Shown: in pieces, positions 1 through 5,879 of the stretch
Layout: each line of letters begins with the position of its first letter
How positions within the stretch are numbered: the first letter of the stretch is position 1
From: Desulfuromonadaceae bacterium
GTDB lineage: Bacteria; Desulfobacterota; Desulfuromonadia; Desulfuromonadales; Syntrophotaleaceae
Length of the DNA stretch: 6,781 nucleotides
Reading direction: 5' to 3'
Assembly (NCBI GenBank): GCA_021107335.1
Contig: JAIOSZ010000291.1
Location: forward strand, 1 to 6,781
Translations under genes and position numbers: made by a program
Notes under the pieces: model-generated
What the model was told of the DNA's origin: nothing
The model's database searches: none
The model's input: only the letters and a program-made list of their open reading frames with translations

Positions 1-701
1 CCGAGCACAACCTGGATCCAACACAGCAGGTGACGGTGCACTGTCTGACTCCCGACGAGGCGATCGGCGCTGAGGCTTCCGCAGAATTTGTCATCAAGAA
101 GGGCAAAGAAAGGGTCATCGAGGCCGACTTCGACGGAGCCACGGGTCAGGCGTTCACTGACCATCCGAGCGATTGGCTTGGCAGTCTCGATGAGTTGTTG
201 CACCTCGATTTAACCGATACCGGTCGGCGGGCGATCTTCACGTCCGGCCTCAATGCTGTGTTGCGCCGGCTCGATCTGGCGACGGGTACCATTCACTGCC
301 GAAACGACGAGCCGACCCGTTGCGGAGAGGAATTGTCCAACCTACTGTACGAGCGGTTCGGCGTGGCCTGTTACGGCCTCATTGGCCTGCAGCCCGCGAT
401 TCTCGAGGCCATGGGCGACGGCTTTGGCACCTCCCGGATCAGGGTTTTGGATCTTAACCAAGACAATGTCGGCCAAGAGCGCTTCGGCGTCACCATCTGG
501 GACGGCGAAAAGGATCTGCAGCGGATGATCGACTGGTGCGAAGTCGGCGTCGCCACCGGATCATCGGTGGTCAACGGCTCGATAAACGACCTGTTGAAAC
601 GTTTTGCTGCTGCCGACAAGCCTCTGGTCTTTTTTGGCAACACCCTTTCTGGAGTGGCCGCCCTGCTCGACCTGCCGCGACTCTGTCCCCTTGGAAGCTA
701 A
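1..701 (+). CDS. DUF4213/DUF364 putative heavy-metal chelation protein, 5' end outside the window
   Basis: The frame is open from the left edge (first full codon at position 3) to TAA at 699-701, giving about 232 visible residues. A GTG at 30 could serve as a start, but the frame continues upstream without a stop and no ribosome binding site precedes the GTG, so I treat the gene as 5'-truncated by the window. Recognisable DUF364 signatures, numbered from the GTG, are the TSGLNAVLRRL stretch near residue 71, GLIGLQPAILEAM near 116, RVLDLNQDNVGQERFGV near 138, ATGSSVVNGS near 174, and a C-terminal FFGNTLSGVAALLDLPRLCP. These fit the Rossmann-like domain of unknown function that Pfam links to metal chelation and to anaerobic cobalamin or metal contexts. 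Biochemical function is unproven. It is probably cytoplasmic, since no membrane segment is visible. The next gene starts 3 nt after the stop, so the two are very likely co-transcribed and possibly translationally coupled. Confidence 0.8.
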   Translation, partial: EHNLDPTQQVTVHCLTPDEAIGAEASAEFVIKKGKERVIEADFDGATGQAFTDHPSDWLGSLDELLHLDLTDTGRRAIFTSGLNAVLRRLDLATGTIHCRNDEPTRCGEELSNLLYERFGVACYGLIGLQPAILEAMGDGFGTSRIRVLDLNQDNVGQERFGVTIWDGEKDLQRMIDWCEVGVATGSSVVNGSINDLLKRFAAADKPLVFFGNTLSGVAALLDLPRLCPLGS

Positions 702-704
702 GCG

Positions 705-977
705 ATGATTGCCGACGGTGACCGCATTGCCCTGTTCAACTCACCAACCCGGGTGATGAAGGCGGAGAAACTTTTGCGGAAAGCCGGCTTGGTCTGCCAG
801 CTGATTCCAGCCCCACGCCAAGTGGCCGAAGGTTGCGCCCTGGCCTTGCGCTTTGCCGCCACTGAACAGACAGCCATCTTTAACGAACTGGGCGCAGCAA
901 ATCTGCCCCCCCGTCGGCTGTACGGCAAACATCAGGGACTTCTGAGCGCCCTGGAACTGACCAGCGAAAACGAATAG
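705..977 (+). CDS. DUF3343 family, putative Se/S carrier-like protein
   Basis: A 90-aa cytoplasmic protein. The ATG lies 3 nt after the preceding TAA, with GGAAG at 693-697 as a plausible ribosome binding site inside the upstream gene. The sequence has the DUF3343 layout: a beta strand (RIALFNSP), a helix with VMKAEKLLRKAG at about residues 17-28, then QLIPAPRQVAEGCALALRF at about 32-50. Cys44 sits in the position where the family carries its conserved cysteine, and a second cysteine is at 31. The family is annotated as a putative selenium/sulfur carrier because it is found beside cysteine desulfurases and selenium-utilisation genes. Here a desulfurase follows 14 nt downstream, so a persulfide or perselenide relay on Cys44 is a reasonable inference, not a demonstrated role. 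A run of seven C at 906-912 lies inside the gene, but the frame is intact. Confidence 0.82.
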   Translation: MIADGDRIALFNSPTRVMKAEKLLRKAGLVCQLIPAPRQVAEGCALALRFAATEQTAIFNELGAANLPPRRLYGKHQGLLSALELTSENE

Positions 978-991
978 CGGAGAACTCTCAG

Positions 992-2161
992 ATGGCCATC
1001 TATCTCGACAACGCCGCCACTACCTTTCCTAAGCCCGAAAGCGTTTATCACGCCCTAGACCAAACCGGCCGCCATCTCGCCATCAGCCCTGGCCGTGGCA
1101 GCTACAGCCTGGCCCTGGAGGCGGGACGCCTGGTCTACGAGGTGCGGGAAACGGTGGCCGAATTCTTCAATATCCCCGATCCGAGCCGGGTGGTCTTCAC
1201 CGCCAACGCCACCGAGGCCATCAACCTGGCCCTGTTCGGCCTGCTGCGGCCTGGCGACCGGGTGGTCAGCACCACGATGGAACACAACGCCGTCAGTCGA
1301 CCGCTACAGGTCCTGGCGAGTCGCGGCATCGAGATCGAGCGGGTGCCTGCCGACACCACCGGACAGGTGTCAGCGGCCGCCATCCGCGAAGCCGTCACCA
1401 ACGGCGGGAAAATCGCCCGCATGGTGGTCCTCAGCCACTGTTCCAACGTCACCGGCAGCATCCAGCCCATCGAGGAGATCGGCCCCTGGTGCCGGCAACA
1501 GGGTGTATTGTTCATGGTCGATGCCGCCCAGAGCGCCGGCCTGCTGCCCATTGACGTACAAAGCATGGGCATCGACCTGCTCGCCGCAGCGGGTCACAAA
1601 GGTCTGCTCGGCCCAGCGGGTACCGGCTTTCTCTATTTGGTCGAAGGCCTGCAGCCAACACCACTCATCTACGGCGGCACCGGGGGAAACTCCGCCTCGC
1701 CATTGATGCCCGAGGAATTGCCCGAACGCCTGGAGTGCGGCACCCTTAACACCCAAGCCCTGGCCGGCCTGCAGGCCGGCATCGACTTTGTCCGTAGCCA
1801 TGGCCTGGAACAAATCCGGCGGCACAAAAGCGCTTTACTGGAACAGTTATTCTTCGGTTTAAGCCGCCTGCCCGGTATTCGTATCCATGGGCCGAGCCAA
1901 GTTCAGCCCCAGGGCGGCCTGCTCTCCTTCAGCCTCGCGGGCCAGGATCCTTCGGAGATCGGCTTTCTGCTCGACGTCGAATACGATATCTGCATCCGCA
2001 CCGGCCTGCACTGCGCCCCCGATGCCCACCGCAACATCGGCACCCTACCTGCCGGCACCCTTCGAGTCAGCCCGGGGTTATTCAATACGGCGGCGGACAT
2101 CGACGCCTTACTCCGCGCTATGGACAGGATCCTCTGCGCCAAATCGACCATATCGGCCTGA
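992..2161 (+). CDS. cysteine desulfurase-like aminotransferase class V (EF2568-type)
   Basis: A 389-aa PLP enzyme, full length for the family, starting at ATG 992 with GGAGA at 979-983. Class V aminotransferase landmarks are visible: N-terminal YLDNAATTFPKP (4-15), ANATEAINLA (71-80), His98 in MEHNA, Asp177 in VDAAQS, the PLP Schiff-base Lys203 in GHKGLLGPAG, and Cys341 in RTGLHCAPDAH, the cysteine that takes the persulfide in desulfurases. It would convert L-cysteine (or selenocysteine) to alanine and hand sulfur or selenium to a carrier. The overall look matches the cysteine desulfurase subfamily named after EF2568, which often sits with SelD, YedF and DUF3343 genes, rather than housekeeping IscS or SufS. 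No Fe-S scaffold gene is next to it. Its neighbours (DUF3343 upstream, modA 28 nt downstream) suggest supply of S or Se for a molybdenum enzyme. Substrate preference cannot be read from the sequence. Confidence 0.88.
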   Translation: MAIYLDNAATTFPKPESVYHALDQTGRHLAISPGRGSYSLALEAGRLVYEVRETVAEFFNIPDPSRVVFTANATEAINLALFGLLRPGDRVVSTTMEHNAVSRPLQVLASRGIEIERVPADTTGQVSAAAIREAVTNGGKIARMVVLSHCSNVTGSIQPIEEIGPWCRQQGVLFMVDAAQSAGLLPIDVQSMGIDLLAAAGHKGLLGPAGTGFLYLVEGLQPTPLIYGGTGGNSASPLMPEELPERLECGTLNTQALAGLQAGIDFVRSHGLEQIRRHKSALLEQLFFGLSRLPGIRIHGPSQVQPQGGLLSFSLAGQDPSEIGFLLDVEYDICIRTGLHCAPDAHRNIGTLPAGTLRVSPGLFNTAADIDALLRAMDRILCAKSTISA

Positions 2162-2176
2162 CGGCAAGCCCCTAGC

Positions 2177-2182
2177 AGGAGA
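2177..2182 (+). promoter_or_regulatory. ribosome binding site of modA
   Basis: AGGAGA lies 7 nt before ATG 2190 and fixes the modA start. It supports translation from 2190 rather than an in-frame upstream start inside the desulfurase gene. The ribosome binding site is intact, so the block in modA is only the later stop codon. Confidence 0.6.
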
Positions 2183-2189
2183 AATACTG

Positions 2190-2987
2190 ATGCATCTGCG
2201 CCGGAAAATACTGACCCTTTTACTGCTGTTCTTCAGCATCAGTCCGGTACTCCCTATGGGCAAAGCAGGGGCCAATGAAAAAACAACCCTGCGCATCTCT
2301 GCCGGTGTTGGTCTCAAGGATGCCCTCTATGCCATTCAACAGGCCTACGAATAACAACAACCAGCGGTGGCCATTGAGTTTAATTTTGCCGCCTCCGGCT
2401 TTTTACGCAAACAAATCGAGCAGGGCGCCCCGATCGATATGTTTCTCGCCCCCGGCCGCCTGCATCTGCAGGCTCTCCTCGATGGTGGCTTTACCGATAG
2501 GGAGCACAGCTGTGCCCTTCTCGGCAATCAACTGATCCTCATCGTATCCCGGGAAAAGCAGTATCAAATAAAAGGATTCGCCGATCTGAACGAACAGACT
2601 GAGACAATGGCCATCGGCATGCCGCAGATGGTACCGGTCGGACGCTACGCCAAGCAAACCTTGAGCCATTTCGGTCTGTGGAAATCCTTGCGACCACACA
2701 TGGTCTACGGTAAAAGCGTTCGCCAGGTACTAGCCTATGTCGATTCAGGCAACGCCGATGCCGGACTGATCTTCTCCTCCGATACCAAGCTGCTAACGAC
2801 TGCCGTGGTAGCGGCTATCGCACCGGACAACAGCCACGCTCCCATCGTATTCTCCATGGCGTCCATGCTCGGCAGCCGTCAACCAAAAGCCCTCGCGAAT
2901 TTCGCCACCTTCCTGCAAAGCCAGCAGGCCGCCACTATCTTTGCCAGTCAGGGATTCATTCCTCTGCTTGCGCCAGAAGAGACTTGA
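2190..2987 (+). pseudogene. modA: modA, periplasmic molybdate-binding protein, interrupted by an in-frame TAA at codon 55
   Basis: Read as one frame, this is a 265-residue ModA-type substrate-binding protein of normal family length. Residues 1-28 are a signal peptide (basic MHLRRK, then a long hydrophobic core). Then come LRISAGVGLKDALYAIQQAYE, the stop TAA at 2352-2354 (codon 55), and without any frame change QQPAVAIEFNFAASG, QIEQGAPIDMFLAP (75-88), LGNQLILIV, MVPVGRYAKQ (147-156) and DAGLIFSSDT near 190-199. The TAA falls where relatives usually have Lys or Glu in AYEKxxP, so one base change (AAA, GAA or CAA to TAA) explains it. The product would bind molybdate or tungstate for a ModBC transporter, but modB and modC are not in this window. 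A GTG at 2367 could restart translation, but it has no ribosome binding site and the product would lack a signal peptide. Likely inactive unless readthrough occurs or the base is a sequencing error. Confidence 0.85.
2352..2354 (+). other. premature in-frame stop codon (TAA) in modA
   Basis: The codons read GCC TAC GAA TAA CAA CAA CCA GCG. Homology to ModA is continuous on both sides in the same frame, so this is a nonsense substitution and not a frameshift or deletion. Confidence 0.85.
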
Positions 2988-3063
2988 ACCTTTTATAAAG
3001 AACTTTTGATCCGGCCATGCCCTTCAAACGTGACTTTCCCCCCGGTTTACCTTTAAGCGCCAT
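2956..3063 (-). CDS. candidate 35-aa highly basic small protein, antisense to the modA 3' end
   Basis: This ORF is short and not recognised. Read on the minus strand it starts at ATG 3063 and ends at TGA 2956-2958. It is preceded by a perfect AAGGAGG (3071-3077) exactly 7 nt from the ATG, one of the best ribosome binding sites in the window. The peptide begins MALKGKPGGKSRLKGMAGSK and has nine Lys/Arg in the first 27 residues, then a short amphipathic-looking stretch (FKSLLAQAEE) with its only two acidic residues at the very end. No cysteine and no membrane segment are present. Such composition would suit nucleic-acid or membrane-surface binding, but that is speculation. It overlaps the last 32 nt of modA tail to tail. 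I found no convincing promoter for it. The ribosome binding site could be coincidental, hence the moderate confidence. Confidence 0.45.
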   Translation of the reverse strand: MALKGKPGGKSRLKGMAGSKVLYKRFKSLLAQAEE

Positions 3064-3070
3064 TCTTTAT

Positions 3071-3077
3071 CCTCCTT
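3071..3077 (-). promoter_or_regulatory. consensus ribosome binding site of the 35-aa ORF
   Basis: The minus strand reads AAGGAGG, a full match to the anti-Shine-Dalgarno consensus, with a 7-nt spacer to ATG 3063. It is the main reason to take this small ORF seriously. Confidence 0.5.
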
Positions 3078-3112
3078 GTGCTTTTCATGCCAAAACGGAA
3101 ACATGTTCCGCG

Positions 3113-3141
3113 TTGACATCCTGTGCCTGTTTGATTAATGT
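3113..3141 (+). promoter_or_regulatory. candidate sigma70-type promoter for the chemoreceptor gene
   Basis: A perfect -35 TTGACA (3113-3118), a 17-nt spacer and TAATGT (3136-3141) as a weak -10 that keeps the three most conserved bases (first T, second A, last T). It lies 52 nt upstream of ATG 3194. An imperfect inverted repeat CGGAA-ACATG-TTCCG (3096-3110) sits just upstream of the -35 and could be an operator, but no regulator can be named. Confidence 0.45.
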
Positions 3142-3193
3142 CGGCTGGTACGGAAGTGTATCTGGTTGAAAAATAGATTTTTTTGGAGCATAC

Positions 3194-5251
3194 ATGACCA
3201 TTCGAGGCAAGATCACCGCCCTGGGCGTTGCACTGGTACTGCTGACCACCGGCGCCATCGTTGGTATCACCCGTTTTCAAGAAAAACGCATCGGCCAACG
3301 GGTGAGCGCGATCATCAAGGGACAGGCTCGGCAAGAAGCCGGCAAGGTGGCACGTAACGTCCATCTGATGTGTGAGGTGATGCGCGCCGAGGTGCAGGAA
3401 ACTGTCTCCCATAATATTCGGGTTGCCGAGGATCTACTGCAGCGGCAAGGCGGCATTAAGTTCGCCGAGGAGCAGGTAGACTGGCAAGCGGTCAATCAGT
3501 TCAACCAACAGACAACGCACCTTAGCTTGCCGAAAATGCAGGTGGGTAATGATTGGCTTAGCCAGAACCTAAAGGCCGACTCGCCGACGCCACTGGTCGA
3601 CGAAATCAAATCCCTGGTGGGGGGCACGGCAACGGTCTTTCAGCGCATGAATGAAGCCGGGGACATGCTGCGGGTGGCGACCAACGTGTTACAAGCGGAC
3701 GGCAGCCGGGCTATCGGCACCTTTATCCCCCAGAGCCAACCGGACGGTATAACCAATGAGGTCATTGCCGCGGTACTAGCTGGCGAAACCTATTTCGGCC
3801 GCGCTTTTGTGGTCAATACCTGGTACATGACTGCCTACGAACCGATCTGGGACCAAACGGGTCAAAAAGTGGTAGGCATGCTCTATGTGGGCGAGATGCA
3901 GGAGAATATTCCCAGCCTGCGTCTGGGGATCCGTACCATGTCCGTAGGACAAACCGGCTATGTGCAGGTATTGGGCGGCAGCGGCGACCATCTCGGTCAA
4001 CTGCAGATCAGCCCCGATCCAGCCTTGCGAGGCAACAGCCTGTGGGATCTGCAGGACAGCAGCAATCAACGCCTGGTGATGCGCGATATCATTGCCAAAG
4101 CCAAACAATTGCACACCCGGGACGAACAGGCCATTCCGGTGGCCTTTGACCACTTTACCTTGCAGCAAGAGGGAGATGCCCAGCCGCGTCGACGGATTGC
4201 CGCCATCAGCTATTATGAGCCTTGGGATTGGGTTGTGGTGGCGGTGTTTAACGAAGACGACCTGGACACGGCCCATGCTTCGGTAGCGAAGGGCCTGATC
4301 GATATCGTCCGCTCAGTGGTGGCGGTCGCAGTGGCGGTCATGCTGCTGGCGGTTATAGCGGGGCTGATTCTGGCCTGCAATATTATCGAACCGCTCAAAC
4401 AAACAGCTGCGATGATCAAGGGCCTGAAAAAGGGCCGTTTCGACCAACGGCTGAACCTCGACCGCCACGATGAGATTGGCGAGATCGCCGGCGCCATGGA
4501 CAGCTTTGCCGACGATCTGCAACAGGAGATTCAGACCACCTTTGAAAAGTTGGCTCAGGGGGACTTCACCTTCCAGGCCAAGGGGATGCTTGCCGCGCCT
4601 TTGGCCAAAGCCAATCTGGCCCTCAATGACCTAATTCAAGAAGCGCAGGGGATTGCCGACCAGGTGGCCCAGGGTGCCGCCGAAATGTCGGATGAAGCAA
4701 CACCGGCCGAAGCACAGCCGAAAGCAGCGGATTCAGCCGAATTGAGTGGGGACCAGACTCCCGCTACGACGGGAAAGATCTTTGAAATCATCAAAGTAAT
4801 CGAGGAGATCGCCTTTCAAACCAACCTGCTGACCCTCAGTGCCGCGTCGGAATCGACCCGTAGCAGCGAGTCCTGCGCAAGCCTGGCAGAGGTGGCGGAA
4901 GAGGTACGTACCCTGGCAGCCCGCAGTGCACGGACAGCTAAAGATACGGCAGAACTCATCGAAGGGACCTCCGGCGTGGGCAGCCCATCGACCGATCAGA
5001 TGGCCACTGCGCTGCGTAAGATCGTCGCCGGTATCGGTCAGGCCACGGAACTGGCCTCAGAAATTGCCGTTACCAGCAAGGCCCCAGCCACTTCCCAAGC
5101 GGAAACCCTGCTCAGCCAGGCCCAGCGATTAAAGGGGCTGCTAGCCAACTTCAAGGTCTGTCAGCAAGACAATCTAGCGGCATGGACCGAGTTTCAAGCA
5201 GGCGCCCTCTCTTCTGGGGCCACTAAGAAGGACAAGACCGGAAAAAAATAG
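3194..5251 (+). CDS. Cache-domain methyl-accepting chemotaxis protein with a shortened, degenerate signalling hairpin
   Basis: A 685-aa inner-membrane chemoreceptor with ATG 3194 preceded by GGAG at 3185-3188. Layout: TM1 about 7-28; periplasmic Cache_3-Cache_2 type sensor about 30-365 (GGTATVFQ, GTFIPQSQPDG, AGETYFGRAFVVNTWYMTAYEPI, GYVQVLGGSG, YYEPWDWVVVAVFNEDDLD); TM2 about 374-396; HAMP about 396-446 with P400 and DEIGE; a second HAMP-like stretch about 447-490; signalling domain 490-655. The tip keeps EIAFQTNLL (538-546), E553, R556, E559 and VAEEVRTLAARSA. It has lost the conserved Asn (S549) and the RAGExGxGF glycines and Phe (S558, C561, S563, L564). The N arm has a Pro-containing linker (501-526) where relatives have about 70 residues, and the C arm runs from EIAVTSK almost directly to LKGLLANFKV. 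Both methylation segments therefore seem missing. There is no CheR-docking pentapeptide at the Lys-rich C-terminus. It is an intact frame, but probably not a normal adapting receptor. Confidence 0.87.
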   Translation: MTIRGKITALGVALVLLTTGAIVGITRFQEKRIGQRVSAIIKGQARQEAGKVARNVHLMCEVMRAEVQETVSHNIRVAEDLLQRQGGIKFAEEQVDWQAVNQFNQQTTHLSLPKMQVGNDWLSQNLKADSPTPLVDEIKSLVGGTATVFQRMNEAGDMLRVATNVLQADGSRAIGTFIPQSQPDGITNEVIAAVLAGETYFGRAFVVNTWYMTAYEPIWDQTGQKVVGMLYVGEMQENIPSLRLGIRTMSVGQTGYVQVLGGSGDHLGQLQISPDPALRGNSLWDLQDSSNQRLVMRDIIAKAKQLHTRDEQAIPVAFDHFTLQQEGDAQPRRRIAAISYYEPWDWVVVAVFNEDDLDTAHASVAKGLIDIVRSVVAVAVAVMLLAVIAGLILACNIIEPLKQTAAMIKGLKKGRFDQRLNLDRHDEIGEIAGAMDSFADDLQQEIQTTFEKLAQGDFTFQAKGMLAAPLAKANLALNDLIQEAQGIADQVAQGAAEMSDEATPAEAQPKAADSAELSGDQTPATTGKIFEIIKVIEEIAFQTNLLTLSAASESTRSSESCASLAEVAEEVRTLAARSARTAKDTAELIEGTSGVGSPSTDQMATALRKIVAGIGQATELASEIAVTSKAPATSQAETLLSQAQRLKGLLANFKVCQQDNLAAWTEFQAGALSSGATKKDKTGKK

Positions 5252-5307
5252 GCGATTATTTGGCGATATCGAAGCTAGCAGATCCGCCGCAGGCGATCGA
5301 CACCATA

Positions 5308-5327
5308 AAGGCAGAGTGGCCTTCTTT
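5308..5327 (+). terminator. weak hairpin after the chemoreceptor gene
   Basis: AAGGC (5308-5312), a 6-nt loop, then GCCTT (5319-5323) followed by CTTT. The five-pair stem and short interrupted T tract make it at most a leaky terminator between the receptor and the 63-aa gene. Confidence 0.2.
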
Positions 5328-5357
5328 GGATACCCGCCACCCAACAGGAAAAAGCTT

Positions 5358-5549
5358 ATGGAAAAGATTTTTGAGTTCATCGACCCAGGCGAGATTGTGA
5401 CTTTGTATAACCATGGCACGCATGTGGTGGAAGTTATGATGTTTCTTGACGATCGGCACACTCTTGAGCCCCATTCTGTGGTCTTGAGCCACGCTGAAGC
5501 CGAGCAGAGGATAACTGACTTGCGGAACCGTCAGAATTTGATGTCCTGA
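5358..5549 (+). CDS. 63-aa protein of unknown function
   Basis: I do not recognise this gene. ATG 5358 is chosen over an in-frame ATG 42 nt upstream (5316) because AGGAA (5346-5350) lies 7 nt before it, while the extra 14 residues from 5316 are Pro-rich and lack a ribosome binding site. The peptide starts MEKIFEFIDPGEIVTLYNHG, continues with a hydrophobic strand-like stretch (HVVEVMMFLDD), then LEPHSVVLSHAEAEQRITDLRN as a probable helix. It is mildly acidic and probably a soluble cytoplasmic protein, with no signal peptide and no cysteine. The order looks like two or three beta strands followed by a helix. It sits 106 nt after the chemoreceptor and directly before a strong terminator, so it may be the last gene of that transcript. 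No link to chemotaxis can be shown. Confidence 0.6.
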   Translation: MEKIFEFIDPGEIVTLYNHGTHVVEVMMFLDDRHTLEPHSVVLSHAEAEQRITDLRNRQNLMS

Positions 5550-5579
5550 CTCAAGGCATCTCCAACAAAACAGAAACAG

Positions 5580-5622
5580 AAAAGGCCCGACCTGAGATGA
5601 CAGGCGGGCCTTTTCTTGTTTT
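5580..5622. terminator. strong, probably bidirectional intrinsic terminator
   Basis: AAAAGGCCCG (5580-5589) pairs with CGGGCCTTTT (5605-5614). Inside, CCTG (5591-5594) pairs with CAGG (5601-5604) across a one-base bulge, leaving the loop AGATGA. The plus strand continues TTTTCTTGTTTT. On the minus strand the hairpin is followed by TTTT then a T-rich CTGTTTCTGTTTTG stretch. It lies between convergent genes (63-aa gene on +, lipoprotein gene on -) and can end transcription from both sides. Confidence 0.85.
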
Positions 5623-5709
5623 AGGAAAGGTGGATTTCGGGAAATACTGAAAGCCTCCCTCTTTTCACTCTCTCCAACGGTGAAATCTGGCTCTCTTGTC
5701 TGGTCCCTA

Positions 5710-5814
5710 CTAAAGCCCTGGAATTCCGATAGGGCCAGGAAGATCTGGGATACCGCACCCTGAAAGTAAGATTGTAATAAGCGAAATAAATATTAAAATT
5801 GCCAGTTGTTTCAT
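5710..5814 (-). CDS. 34-aa mini-lipoprotein precursor
   Basis: A short ORF on the minus strand, ATG 5814 to TAG 5710-5712, with a perfect AAGGAGG (5822-5828) 7 nt before the start. The peptide has Lys2, a long hydrophobic core (LAILIFISLITILL, residues 4-17), and the lipobox LSGC with Cys20, a textbook lipoprotein signal for Lgt and Lsp. Gly21 after the cysteine gives no Asp at +2 retention signal, so outer-membrane sorting is possible. The mature part is only 15 residues, rich in Pro, Gly and Ile, with a repeating IP/LPGP/IGIPG pattern. It resembles in size the small lipoproteins such as LptM (YifL) and the entericidins, but I see no specific sequence match. It follows the 164-aa orphan gene by 65 nt and precedes the shared terminator. 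Function unknown. Confidence 0.65.
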   Translation of the reverse strand: MKQLAILIFISLITILLSGCGIPDLPGPIGIPGL

Positions 5815-5821
5815 ACAAATT

Positions 5822-5828
5822 CCTCCTT
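5822..5828 (-). promoter_or_regulatory. consensus ribosome binding site of the mini-lipoprotein gene
   Basis: The minus strand reads AAGGAGG with a 7-nt spacer to ATG 5814. Together with the lipobox it supports this very short ORF over a longer one that overlaps it in another frame. Confidence 0.6.
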
Positions 5829-5879
5829 AAAGCATAAATAAATGGTTAAGCGGCTTGGTTCAGTTGATGGTCAAGAGGA

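Noticed and set aside
1135..1825. Minus-strand and alternative plus-strand open frames of 145-203 codons across the desulfurase gene
   Set aside because: They are shadows of a gene with clear catalytic motifs, and their translations are low-complexity Arg/Pro/Ser or Gly/Ala-rich sequences.
3028..3057. GKPGGKS in the 35-aa peptide looks like a Walker A loop
   Set aside because: The first Gly of GxxxxGKS is replaced by Lys, and a 35-aa peptide cannot hold a nucleotide-binding fold. It simply reflects Gly/Lys richness.
3079..3094. A possible sigma54 promoter (minus strand TGGCATGAAAAGCACA) before the 35-aa ORF
   Set aside because: The GG and GC elements are two bases too close together and the -12 element lacks TTGC, so the strict sigma54 spacing is not met.
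3776..4276. A 166-codon open frame on the minus strand within the chemoreceptor gene
   Set aside because: It lies wholly opposite the well-supported Cache sensor coding sequence, has no recognisable protein features and no ribosome binding site. Long antisense frames are expected in GC-rich codon-biased DNA.
5663..5685. Inverted repeat TTTCAC...GTGAAA after the lipoprotein gene
   Set aside because: The stem is only six pairs with an 11-nt loop and no T tract on either strand, so it is not a convincing terminator.
5621..5818. A 65-codon minus-strand frame overlapping the mini-lipoprotein
   Set aside because: Its start is poorly placed relative to the AAGGAGG, its sequence has no signal or motif, and the overlapping frame with a full lipobox explains the ribosome binding site better.
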